From Terriglobales bacterium (GTDB lineage: Bacteria > Acidobacteriota > Terriglobia > Terriglobales > Acidobacteriaceae), in contig JAATEV010000068.1 of the NCBI GenBank assembly GCA_015655585.1, positions 18,215-82,214 on the forward strand: a stretch of DNA of 64,000 nt. Reading direction: 5' to 3'. The notes under the pieces are model-generated. The model saw only the letters and a list, made by a program, of their open reading frames with translations, searched no databases and had not been told where the DNA came from. This document shows, in pieces, positions 53,798 through 61,983 of the stretch (position 1 is the stretch's first letter; the number at the start of each line of letters is the position of its first letter). The translations under genes were made by a program, and so were the position numbers.

Positions 53798-54457
53798 GAA
53801 ATCTCGTTTCTGCCGGAGACCGCCTTGTGGCGGTTCGCAGCCGATAAGCCGAAAGAGGGAGTCTGCTGGTTGGCAGGCGCTCCCCGGTCCGGAGGGGGTT
53901 CAAAGACTAGCCCTGGGTCCGGCCCGGAGAGGCTCCGGAGCGTAGAGGGGCCGTCTGATCCGGGGAGTGTTTTCGACAGGAGAACGAGGTTCTCCTGCCT
54001 GCTCCACGAAGGATCAGTGACCCCGGTCCGGGGCACGAGGCCGCCGGACCACAGGGCGCGAGAGAGGCTGAAAGCCGTTGCAGGTTGCCACGCGGAATCC
54101 ACAGGCGCAGGGGATCGGACTGCCGCAGATGCGAGGATGCAGCGCCAGAAAAACTGGCTGGTCCCCGCTGCGTTTGCGAGCAGCGATGGTGCGCGTGGGG
54201 AGCCGCGACTGCGGGCAGTCGAGCCTCTCTCAACTCAAGTTGTCGGTAATACCAGGCGAAAGCAACTCATCATTGACGCGATGCCGTTGTGGGCAAATCG
54301 TCGTCAACGCTTTCCAACAGTACGAAGGCCGGACCGGCTTGGCAATGGCGAAGTTTAAGCGAAAACAGGCCGTATTCCGACTTGCCTATTCACCGTTTTC
54401 CGCAAACCATGATGGATATTGACGATTTGCGCGGCTCTCCTGTGAATATCGGGTGAA
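53798..54457. other. 660-bp region without a supported gene
   Basis: GC-rich, with several short hairpins (for example GAGAACGAGGTTCTC near 53980 and CCCCGGTCCGGGG near 54020). Open frames are present on both strands but have no recognisable domain or ribosome site. It may contain the receiver gene's leader or a small RNA. I cannot assign it. Confidence 0.35.
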
Positions 54458-55405
54458 TCACGGCAGGAAAAAGCGTCCCATTGCAACAGGAATGGTGCGT
54501 CCTCCGACGAACACTTTTCGCACCTCGTTCTCTTCGAGCGTGGCCTGAACGTGGATGCGGCTGGGGCGATGGATCTCGATTCCCTGCTCGATGACGGCGA
54601 GGCTGCCGCTGGGGACGGCTTTGTGGCGAACGAGGAAGGAGATGGCGCAGCCGGAGGCCGAGCCGGTGGCGGGATCTTCGCCGGAGTCGAACTGCATACG
54701 GGCACGCCAGCGTGCGAAGGAAGCCTCGTTTGCAGGAGCGATGCAGTAGAAGAATTTTGCCCCGATGCGTTCAAGCAGAGGCCTCGTGTGTTGCGGCGTG
54801 AGGCTGAGGCGAGAGAGGACATCGAGCGAGCGCAGGGGCGCGATGCAGAAGGCCATGCCGGTGGAGACGACCTGTGCGGGGAGGGTGGGGTCGAGGTCTT
54901 CGGGAGCGAGGTCGAGCGCGGCGGCAAGTGCGGCGCGGTCTTCGGGGCTGCTGAGGAGTTGGCCGAAGCTGGGGTCTCGCTGCTGCATGGTGGCGAAGAC
55001 GCCGAGTTCGCCGGGCTGGGATGGGGTGAAGCGGACGGGGATGGGGCCGACGCCGAGATCGAGGGTGATCTGTTCGGCGTTGCGGAAGGCGGGGTGATTC
55101 CAGTAGAGCCAGCTTGCGGTACCGAGGGTGGGATGACCGGCGAAGGGAACCTCCTCGGTGGTGAGGAAGATGCGGACGTGGACGCCGCGTTCACGCTCGA
55201 CCGCGGGGGAGCGCGGGAGGATGAAGGTGGTCTCGCTGAGGTTGGTCTCGCGGGCGAGGGCCTGCATCTGCTGAGTGGAGAGGCTGCGGGCGTCGGGGAA
55301 GATGGCAAGGGCGTTGCCTGCGAGGGGGCTTTCGGCGAAGACGTCGACCTGGGCGAACTCGAAGCTGCGCGAGGAGGAGGGAAACGGAGCTGGAAGATTT
55401 GACAT
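54458..55405 (-). CDS. PhzF-family isomerase
   Basis: 315 residues. Two-lobed PhzF fold: FAQVDVFAESPLAGNALAIF and the catalytic Glu in ARETNLSETTFIL in lobe 1, VPFAGHPTLGTASWLYW, and DSGEDPATGSASGCAISFLV in lobe 2. PhzF isomerises an intermediate in phenazine synthesis, but most family members act on unknown small molecules, and no phenazine genes are here. ATG 55405 is chosen over 55462, which would add 19 residues not seen in the family. Divergent from the Cys-rich leader and peroxiredoxin. Confidence 0.88.
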   Translation of the reverse strand: MSNLPAPFPSSSRSFEFAQVDVFAESPLAGNALAIFPDARSLSTQQMQALARETNLSETTFILPRSPAVERERGVHVRIFLTTEEVPFAGHPTLGTASWLYWNHPAFRNAEQITLDLGVGPIPVRFTPSQPGELGVFATMQQRDPSFGQLLSSPEDRAALAAALDLAPEDLDPTLPAQVVSTGMAFCIAPLRSLDVLSRLSLTPQHTRPLLERIGAKFFYCIAPANEASFARWRARMQFDSGEDPATGSASGCAISFLVRHKAVPSGSLAVIEQGIEIHRPSRIHVQATLEENEVRKVFVGGRTIPVAMGRFFLP

Positions 55406-55500
55406 GAGGATTTCCCGGAAGTATGTTTTAGAAAGACCGCAATTGAGGCAAACCGGCCTCATGCCAGCTTACCGCTGGCGGCGGTACGAAAGATTTCGCT

Positions 55501-55575
55501 ATGACGATGATGCTCAACATGCGTTCCATGCCCTGCCGCTGCTGTTGCCGTGGCCCGGTGTGGGTGTGTGGATGA
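55501..55575 (+). CDS. Cysteine-rich leader peptide
   Basis: A 24-codon frame, ATG 55501 to TGA 55575. Codons 12 and 14-16 are Cys (55534-55548, sequence CRCCCR) and codon 23 is Cys. It is followed after 35 bp by an intrinsic terminator and then by the peroxiredoxin gene. The layout copies that of the His leader in this window. Inner ATGs (55519, 55528) could also serve as the start. The reading as a cysteine-sensing attenuator is inference. Confidence 0.65.
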   Translation: MTMMLNMRSMPCRCCCRGPVWVCG

Positions 55576-55644
55576 GCCAATCGAAGCAAGGAATGTTCGA
55601 ATAGCGCATAACCCACCCAAAGCCGATGAGCCGGGTGGGTTTTT
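55560..55644 (+). promoter_or_regulatory. Putative cysteine attenuator (terminator plus antiterminator)
   Basis: Terminator: ACCCACCC (55611-55618) with GGGTGGGT (55633-55640) and a T run. The upstream GTGGGT at 55560-55565, inside the last third of the leader frame, is complementary to ACCCAC (55611-55616) and could compete. A ribosome stalled on the Cys cluster at 55534-55548 would leave 55560-55565 exposed. Confidence 0.6.
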
Positions 55645-55713
55645 CCTTGTGGGAACAAAGTAAGGGACAACGGTTTTCTGGATTTCAAAAAAACTGAAGA
55701 GGCAAAAACGACC

Positions 55714-56370
55714 ATGTCACTCCGCATCAACGATATTGCACCTGATTTCACAGCCGAAACGACACAAGGCCCGATCAACTTCCACGAGTGGATCGGCGAT
55801 AACTGGGCTGTCCTGTTCTCTCACCCGAAGGACTTCACGCCTGTCTGCACGACGGAGCTGGGCGCTGTTGCCAACCTAGAAGGTCAGTTTTCGGCGCGTG
55901 GCGCGAAGGTGATCGGCCTGAGCGTGGACCCGGTGGACAACCACGAGAAGTGGGCCGTGGACATCGAAGAGGTCGGCGGTTCGAAGGTGAACTATCCGAT
56001 CATCGGCGACCCGGAGCTGAAGATTGCGAAGCTGTACGACATGCTCGCAGCCGATGAAGGCGATTCGTGCGAGGGCCGTACCCCGGCCAACAACGCGCCG
56101 GTGCGCACGGTGTTCGTGATCGGGCCGGACAAGCGGATCAAGCTGACGCTGGCTTATCCGATGACGACGGGACGCAACTTCGACGAGATCATTCGCGTGT
56201 TGGACTCGATCCAGTTGACGAGCAAGCACAAGGTCGCGACCCCAGCGAACTGGAAGCAGGGCGACGATGTGATCATCACGGGAGCGGTCTCGAACGAAGA
56301 GGCGGACAAGATCTTCCCCGGTTACAAAACCGTCAAGCCCTACCTGCGGACGACGACACAGCCGAAGTAA
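55714..56370 (+). CDS. 1-Cys peroxiredoxin (Prx6-like)
   Basis: 218 residues. The peroxidatic Cys45 is in FSHPKDFTPVCTTELGAVAN; downstream Arg and the long Prx6-type C-terminal domain (KHKVATPANWKQGDDVIITG) are present. Reduces hydrogen peroxide and organic peroxides in the cytosol. Preceded by a Cys-rich leader peptide and terminator, suggesting that expression responds to cysteine or Cys-tRNA level. tRNA-Cys lies 93 bp downstream in the same direction. Confidence 0.95.
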   Translation: MSLRINDIAPDFTAETTQGPINFHEWIGDNWAVLFSHPKDFTPVCTTELGAVANLEGQFSARGAKVIGLSVDPVDNHEKWAVDIEEVGGSKVNYPIIGDPELKIAKLYDMLAADEGDSCEGRTPANNAPVRTVFVIGPDKRIKLTLAYPMTTGRNFDEIIRVLDSIQLTSKHKVATPANWKQGDDVIITGAVSNEEADKIFPGYKTVKPYLRTTTQPK

Positions 56371-56463
56371 TTCGGAGTAAATTGGAACTATCCCGGTGAG
56401 CGGCCTGTGCCGCTTGCCGGGCGCTTCCCCAGACCCGCAGCAGCGGCGTGTGGCGAAGGACGG

Positions 56464-56539
56464 GCACCGAGGGCGAAGTGGCTAACGCGCTGGTCTGCAA
56501 AACCAGTATTCGCGGGTTCAATTCCCGCTCGGTGCTCCA
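56464..56539 (+). tRNA. tRNA-Cys (GCA)
   Basis: 76 nt with encoded CCA. Acceptor GCACCGA/TCGGTGC (7 bp), discriminator U73, anticodon stem CTGGT/ACCAG with loop CTGCAAA (anticodon GCA), T arm GCGGG-TTCAATT-CCCGC. Canonical 7/5 cloverleaf, in contrast to the two tRNA-like genes in the transposon. Confidence 0.95.
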
Positions 56540-56787
56540 AATTTTCAACAACTTAGAGGCGATTCCCGATTTCAGCTCCACCACAATAACCCACTGAGAG
56601 ATTTACACCGTCTCTCGCGTTGCCTGGACGTGCCTGGATGTCATCCACCTTGGAATGACAAAAGATATTCAGGAGGAGCGCGCCGGAGCTATCGGAGCAG
56701 TCCAATTTGATTGCTCGACGTTCCACATGGTTTCTATAATAGGCGAAGGATAAGCGAATTCTCAATGCGCTTCCTTGTCAAGAGGTC

Positions 56788-57891
56788 ATGGACGAACGAG
56801 CAACATCTCGGAAGATCGTTCATATCGACATGGACGCCTTTTATGCGTCCGTGGAGCAGCGTGACGATCCGAGTTTGCGCGGCAGACCTGTCGTCGTGGC
56901 GTGGAAAGGCAAGCGTTCGGTCGTCTGCGCCGCCTCGTATGAGGCAAGAAAGTTTGGCGTGCGTTCTGCGATGCCAGCCATCACTGCCGAGCGTTTATGC
57001 CCGGAGGCCATCTTCGTTCCCCCTGACTTCGTGCGCTACAAAGAGGCATCCCGCGCCGCACGCGAGATATTCCAGCTCCATACCGATCTCATCGAGCCAC
57101 TATCGCTCGACGAAGCTTACCTGGACGTGACTGAAAACAAAACTGGCCTGCCTACGGCGACGCGCGTCGCCAAGGCCATCCGTCAGCAGATTCGAGAGGA
57201 GCTTCATCTGACTGCATCGGCCGGAGTTGCCCCGAACAAGTTTCTGGCGAAGATTGCGTCTGACTGGCGCAAACCGGACGGCCTCTTTGTGATTCAGCCT
57301 CATGAAGTGCAGGCCTTCCTTCTTCCTCTCCCTGTTGGCAGCATCCCTGGAGTTGGAAAGGTCACAGAGAGCCGGATGAAGGCAGTGGGGATTGCCACGG
57401 TTGGCGATCTCTACCGTCTGGCGTTGTCCGATCTCGAACGTCACTTCGGAAGCTATGGCGCTCGCCTCTACCAGCTCGCCCGTGGCATCGACCGCAATCC
57501 TGTCGTGGCAAACCGGGTGAGTAAATCGATCTCCGCCGAAGACACTTTTCCAATCGATATACCGCTTGCGGAGACTGAGGAGCCGATTCGTCGGCTTGCA
57601 GACAAGGTATGGCGGGCCTCCCGAGAGAACGTTCGCGGAGCAAAGACCGTAGTTCTGAAGCTCAAGACGAAGGAGTTCCACTCGCTGACCCGAAGCGTCA
57701 CCCCTTCTGCCCCGCCATCCTCGTGTGAGGAAGTGACTATGATTGCCCTGGCCTTGCGAGAACGCGTGGAGCTTGGGCCGCAACAACTCTTCCGGCTAGT
57801 CGGCGTCGGACTTAGCAACTTCCAACTGGATACGGAGTCTCCTCTTTTTGAGAACGGAGAGGATCTGGTGAGCGCGGAGCTATTGGTTTAG
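56788..57891 (+). CDS. dinB: DNA polymerase IV
   Basis: 367 residues, Y-family translesion polymerase. Catalytic acidic residues in KIVHIDMDAFYASVEQRDD and IEPLSLDEAYLDVT; GVAPNKFLAKIASDWRKPDG and the HhH region VGSIPGVGKVTESRMKAVGI are typical. The C-terminus lacks a clear beta-clamp QxxLF-type end, although QQLFRL near 343 may serve. I looked for a LexA box upstream and saw none that is convincing. Confidence 0.95.
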   Translation: MDERATSRKIVHIDMDAFYASVEQRDDPSLRGRPVVVAWKGKRSVVCAASYEARKFGVRSAMPAITAERLCPEAIFVPPDFVRYKEASRAAREIFQLHTDLIEPLSLDEAYLDVTENKTGLPTATRVAKAIRQQIREELHLTASAGVAPNKFLAKIASDWRKPDGLFVIQPHEVQAFLLPLPVGSIPGVGKVTESRMKAVGIATVGDLYRLALSDLERHFGSYGARLYQLARGIDRNPVVANRVSKSISAEDTFPIDIPLAETEEPIRRLADKVWRASRENVRGAKTVVLKLKTKEFHSLTRSVTPSAPPSSCEEVTMIALALRERVELGPQQLFRLVGVGLSNFQLDTESPLFENGEDLVSAELLV

Positions 57892-57907
57892 TTCAGATGG
57901 CAAGGAT

Positions 57908-58363
57908 CTAGGCAATCTCGGAAAGCCGCCGCAGAAGATTGCGTTGCTCCTCACGAAGATACTCATGTGCCTCATCGATGGAAAACCAGCGGCCACGATC
58001 CACTTCGGGGATTTCGAGACGACGCCCGGAGCGCGGGGGCCATTCGATCTCACAGGTATTGCTCGTTAAGTTGGCTGGATCGCAATCACCCTCAAATGCC
58101 CACGCGTTAACGACCTTGCCGCTCTTCTGTCTGACTGAACCGAGATCGAGGAATTCCCCACTCGCGCAGAAGCCCGTCTCTTCTTCAAACTCGCGTAGCG
58201 CAGCGGAGAGTGGATTTTCCTCCGGCTCATATTCGCCCTTCGGAATTGTCCATGCGCCCTTGTCCTTCTTTGCCCACAGAGGTCCTCCCGGATGTACTAG
58301 AAACACCTCAAGAGTCTTTCTCGCATGGCGATACATCAATAGCCCCGCACTCAGCTTTGGCAT
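57908..58363 (-). CDS. Nudix hydrolase (AP4A-type)
   Basis: 151 residues from ATG 58363 (MPKLSAGLLMYRHARKTLEV). The Nudix box GEYEPEENPLSAALREFEEE TGF is complete, with the REFEEE metal-binding helix. The preceding GAWTIPKGEY is typical of diadenosine-polyphosphate or NTP pyrophosphatase types. Cleaves a nucleoside diphosphate linked to another moiety; substrate not definable. Convergent with dinB. Confidence 0.9.
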   Translation of the reverse strand: MPKLSAGLLMYRHARKTLEVFLVHPGGPLWAKKDKGAWTIPKGEYEPEENPLSAALREFEEETGFCASGEFLDLGSVRQKSGKVVNAWAFEGDCDPANLTSNTCEIEWPPRSGRRLEIPEVDRGRWFSIDEAHEYLREEQRNLLRRLSEIA

Positions 58364-58435
58364 TTTAGTATCTGTGGGCCAATTTTCACTGACAAGAAGC
58401 CGCCTTCTGAGGACCAATCCTCTCAAACACTATGC

Positions 58436-58915
58436 TTATTCGCAGTTGCAGCTTACTCGGTGAATCGCAGGCATAGAACCATCGAAAGATGGAATGCAAT
58501 GCCCGTGTGGGTCGAGCTGAGGGTTCCCGAGTTTATCAGCGATCCTCTTCTCAAAACTCTCAGAGATGAAGTGCTCCAGGCGCTCGGCTTCATCGTGAAT
58601 TTCGTCGATGGGGTAATTCAGCACCTCGAAAAGAAAGGTCTCGATCAGGCGGTGATGGCGAATGATCTCCAGCGCACGTCGCTTCCCAGCGCGTGAGAGG
58701 CAGACCCCATAGTGTCTCTCATAGTCGACAAGGGGCGGGGTGGACGCTGCGAGCTTCTGAATCATGCTGGTCACAGATGCAGGTGCAACTCCAAGCCGCT
58801 CCGCTAGTTCTCCGCTGCTGACGCGTTCCTTCTGACCGCCTCCCAAATGGAAGATTGCCTTCAGGTAATCGTCTGCGGATTCCGTGTTCGTTATCTGCTC
58901 CCGGCTTCTCATCAT
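58436..58915 (-). CDS. DtxR/MntR-family metal-dependent regulator
   Basis: 159 residues from ATG 58915, which follows GAGGAGGGA; ATG 58912 or 58948 are possible. N-terminal winged helix (YLKAIFHLGG ... ELAERLGVAPASVTSMIQKL), then the dimerisation and metal-binding helices with HHRLIETFLFEVL, EIHDEAERLEHFISESF and GHCIP, as in MntR/DtxR; no SH3 domain. Binds Fe or Mn and represses uptake genes. Divergent from a TonB receptor with two palindromes between, so it probably controls itself and the receptor. Confidence 0.92.
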   Translation of the reverse strand: MMRSREQITNTESADDYLKAIFHLGGGQKERVSSGELAERLGVAPASVTSMIQKLAASTPPLVDYERHYGVCLSRAGKRRALEIIRHHRLIETFLFEVLNYPIDEIHDEAERLEHFISESFEKRIADKLGNPQLDPHGHCIPSFDGSMPAIHRVSCNCE

Positions 58916-58951
58916 CTCTGCTGTGCTCCCTCCTCTAGTTTGACGCATAGC

Positions 58952-58977
58952 CGAGATTTAGGCTAGCCTAAATCTCG
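58952..58977. promoter_or_regulatory. DtxR/MntR-type operator 1
   Basis: Perfect 26-bp palindrome centred on TTTAGGCTAGCCTAAA. It is close to the DtxR/IdeR-type consensus (TTAGG-TAGCCTAA) and lies between the regulator and TonB-receptor genes. Confidence 0.8.
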
Positions 58978-58995
58978 TTTTAGGCATGCCTAAAA
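58978..58995. promoter_or_regulatory. DtxR/MntR-type operator 2
   Basis: Perfect 18-bp palindrome TTTTAGGCATGCCTAAAA directly adjoining operator 1; half-site TTTAGGC is shared. Confidence 0.75.
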
Positions 58996-59018
58996 AATGC
59001 CTTCCTTTGGAGCCGTCA

Positions 59019-61586
59019 ATGAAGTGGACATGTAGTACATTCAGCGCTCTGGCTCTTTTCATCACGTTGATTGCAGGGAGTCTTCTGATGGCTCAGAGCG
59101 GCACGGCAGCAGCTCTCTCCGGCACAGTGGCGGATTCAAGTGGAGCCATGCTGCCTGGCGCAACCGTCATTCTGACCTTCGTGAATAATGGAGCGCAACA
59201 GACCGTCAAGACGGGCCCCGAAGGAGGCTTCCTATTTTTCCAACTCAGCACCGGAGACTATCGCATCGCCATCGATGCGCCCGGCTTTGGCGGCAAAGTC
59301 CAGCAGGTGACATATCTTGGCGTTCCCATCCATCTGAATATCGCTCTGTCTGCGGTGGCCTCAAAGACTGAGGTCACGGTGACTGCCACCAACAGTGATC
59401 CCAGAGAACCGGAGCACGTCGACATCACGCCCGAGCAGATTGACCGTATGCCAACCCAGAGCGTTAGCTCGCCGTTCAGTTCGCTGGTCACGATGACCAC
59501 TCCAGGCGTCTCCGCCGACTCGAATGGCTCCTTTCATCCGCTCGGCGATCATGCCGAAGCATCGTTCGTCGTAGACGGACAGCCGATCACCGACCAACAA
59601 AGCCGGACCTTCTCCACACAGGTCTCTCTGAACGCACTTCAATCCGTGGAGGTCCGCGAGGGAGCGCCGGGAGCTGACGTAGGAGACAAGACGAGCATGG
59701 TCATCGTCGCCCAGACTCGCTCAGGGCTCGATCAGCGCAAGCCGCATGGAGAGTTCACGTTCACTCGCAGTTCCTTCGCCACTTCGACAGGAAGCGGGAA
59801 CCTGGCCTTTGGGTCGGCAAAGTTCGGTTCCTTCAGTGCCATCGATGCTCTGAATAGTGGCCGCTTCCTGGATACACCGGAGATCGAGGTCCTCCATGCC
59901 AACGGCAACGCTCAGAACGCCATCGAACGCCTCGATTACAAGGTGACCGATAAGACAAGCCTGCAACTCAATACCAGCCTGAGCCGCTCCTGGTTCCAGA
60001 CTCCTAATACCTACGACCAGGATGCGCTCGGTCAGAACCAGCGTCAGACGGTGGTGAGCTTCAACGTTGCGCCGCAGTTCCTCCATACCTTCAACAATCA
60101 CGCTTTCAACCAGACGAACCTCTGGGTGCGACAGGACAAGGTCCGCTATCGCCCCTCGGACGATCCATTCGCAGATACTCCGGCGTATCTGCAACAGGCG
60201 CGTCGGCTGACCAATGCTGGCCTGCGTTCGGAGTTTACCTACAACCAGGGTCGCCATAACGCCATCGGCGGTATTGAATTCAAACACACTTTTCTGGCCG
60301 AGCAGTTCGCTACGGGCCTGACCGATCCTAGCTTCAATAGTCCCTGTATTGGCTCGAATGGCGCACCATCGTCCATTACCACCGTGACCAATCCATCGCA
60401 ATGCGCGGCTGCAGGTCTCGTTCCGAACAGTGCCTTTTTACCCGGCCTGCTCAACATCGACCTTACGCGTGGCGGCAGTATCTACGCCTTTCAAGGATCG
60501 ACCGATATCAAGCAGGTCGCGCTCTTCGGCCAGGACTTCGTGAAGCTGGGTGACTTCAAGCTCGACCTCGGTCTCCGCTATGACAAATACAACGGCCTGG
60601 CGAGGAACCACGGCACACAGCCGCGTGTCGGCCTGATCTACAGCTCCTCGCTTTTGCGCACCAATTTCCATCTCAACTATTCGCGGGTATTTCTAACTCC
60701 TTACAACGAGAACCTGATTGTAGCCAGCTCCGCGGGTCCAGGGTCGATATCGGCTGCGCTCGGAGCGACGGACTCCGCGGTTCTCGATACAGGGCATCGC
60801 AACCAGTTCAATGTCGGATTCGAGACACCGATCAGGTACTTTTCACTGAGTGGCGAATACCTCTGGAAGTTCACCTATGGGGCCTACGATTTCGATGTCC
60901 TGCTCAACAGTCCTCTGACCTTCCCGACACAGTTCCGCAAATCGAAGATCGATGGTGGTCTGGTGCGCCTCACCCTCGATCCGACCCACGGCGTCAACGG
61001 ATTCTTTACCATCAGTCATGTGCGCTCGCGTCTCTTCGGGCCGGAGCTTGGCGGCATCAGCTTCAGTGCTCCCTATGGCAACGTAGCTCGACCCGACCAT
61101 GATGAGGGACTGGCAATGAATCTGAATCTTCGTTACCAGTTTGGCCGGCACGGTCCCTGGGTTAACAGCTCCTACCGCTACGATGGTGGTCTGGTCGCCG
61201 TTGCTGTGCCGAATATTCCAACGGCTCTCCTGCTTACAGGAGACGAACAGCAGCAGATGGGGCTTCACTGTGGTTCCGTCTTCGCAACGGTTTCCATACC
61301 TCTGCGTTCGTGCGTCGGGCCGATCAGCGCAACACGCATCCGCATCCCACCTCCTGGGACGGAGAACGACGACAGGAATCCTCCCCGGATTGCCGTGCGC
61401 AACACCGTTGATCTGTCAGTCGGAGAAGACAACCTGATTCATCACGAGAATCAGACTCTTGGCGTTCGGGCAGAGGTCGTGAATCTCAACAACACGAAAG
61501 CGCTTTACAATTTCCTCTCGACCTTCTCAGGCACGCACTTTCTGACCACGCGTGCAGTTACAGTCGGGCTTCGCTATGGATTCTGA
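59019..61586 (+). CDS. TonB-dependent receptor with carboxypeptidase-regulatory-like domain
   Basis: About 855 residues. ATG 59019 has GGAG 6 nt upstream; the ATG at 58986 lies inside operator 2. Signal peptide to about residue 25, then a CarboxypepD_reg-like domain (ALSGTVADSSGAMLPGATVI, about 28-110), a plug (about 125-225, with ASFVVDGQPI) and a 22-strand-type barrel ending VTVGLRYGF, with the C-terminal Phe needed for outer-membrane insertion. This is the Oar-like receptor type common in acidobacteria. Metal-regulated context suggests uptake of a metal complex. Confidence 0.9.
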   Translation: MKWTCSTFSALALFITLIAGSLLMAQSGTAAALSGTVADSSGAMLPGATVILTFVNNGAQQTVKTGPEGGFLFFQLSTGDYRIAIDAPGFGGKVQQVTYLGVPIHLNIALSAVASKTEVTVTATNSDPREPEHVDITPEQIDRMPTQSVSSPFSSLVTMTTPGVSADSNGSFHPLGDHAEASFVVDGQPITDQQSRTFSTQVSLNALQSVEVREGAPGADVGDKTSMVIVAQTRSGLDQRKPHGEFTFTRSSFATSTGSGNLAFGSAKFGSFSAIDALNSGRFLDTPEIEVLHANGNAQNAIERLDYKVTDKTSLQLNTSLSRSWFQTPNTYDQDALGQNQRQTVVSFNVAPQFLHTFNNHAFNQTNLWVRQDKVRYRPSDDPFADTPAYLQQARRLTNAGLRSEFTYNQGRHNAIGGIEFKHTFLAEQFATGLTDPSFNSPCIGSNGAPSSITTVTNPSQCAAAGLVPNSAFLPGLLNIDLTRGGSIYAFQGSTDIKQVALFGQDFVKLGDFKLDLGLRYDKYNGLARNHGTQPRVGLIYSSSLLRTNFHLNYSRVFLTPYNENLIVASSAGPGSISAALGATDSAVLDTGHRNQFNVGFETPIRYFSLSGEYLWKFTYGAYDFDVLLNSPLTFPTQFRKSKIDGGLVRLTLDPTHGVNGFFTISHVRSRLFGPELGGISFSAPYGNVARPDHDEGLAMNLNLRYQFGRHGPWVNSSYRYDGGLVAVAVPNIPTALLLTGDEQQQMGLHCGSVFATVSIPLRSCVGPISATRIRIPPPGTENDDRNPPRIAVRNTVDLSVGEDNLIHHENQTLGVRAEVVNLNNTKALYNFLSTFSGTHFLTTRAVTVGLRYGF

Positions 61587-61800
61587 TGCCTTCCTGCCGA
61601 AGATTAGTGACGGTAAACGCGCTTCTGTTGACTCATGAAGCGGATACGATCGCTATCTTCCTGGTCTCAAGGAGGTCAAATACAACGCCCCCTTTATGCC
61701 GAGCGACGGATTTCGATTGTCACCGAATGACAATCAACAGGCTCGCGCTCATCCCTATGGATCGTTGATGGTTTCGAGCAAGCCTGTATCGTAAGCAGGT
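61587..61800. other. Intergenic region between convergent units
   Basis: 214 bp after the TonB receptor stop. I see no gene and no clear T-ended hairpin. Confidence 0.4.
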
Positions 61801-61983
61801 TCAAGAGCTCTTCTTGCGGCGAACCAGGAAGAAGCTCAACAGGAACATTGGGATCGCCAGCAGTCCCCATGAGAGTGCATCCCATACCCCATCGCCTAAT
61901 AACGCCGAGAGCAATCCCGCAATGGTGATGGTGCTCAAAATAAATGGAGTGCGATATACCGTCCTGAATGCAGCCGTCGTCAT
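61801..61983 (-). CDS. Small two-helix membrane protein
   Basis: 60 residues with two hydrophobic segments (FILSTITIAGLLSALLG and ALSWGLLAIPMFLLSFFLV) and a basic C-terminus RRKKSS. Its ATG overlaps the stop of the PepSY gene by 4 nt, so the two are co-translated. Small proteins of this kind commonly accompany PepSY permease genes in iron-uptake operons; function unknown. Confidence 0.75.
   Translation of the reverse strand: MTTAAFRTVYRTPFILSTITIAGLLSALLGDGVWDALSWGLLAIPMFLLSFFLVRRKKSS

Noticed and set aside
53798..54457. RNase P RNA, tmRNA or c-di-GMP riboswitch in the large gap
   Set aside because: I searched by eye for the conserved cores of these RNAs on both strands and found none.
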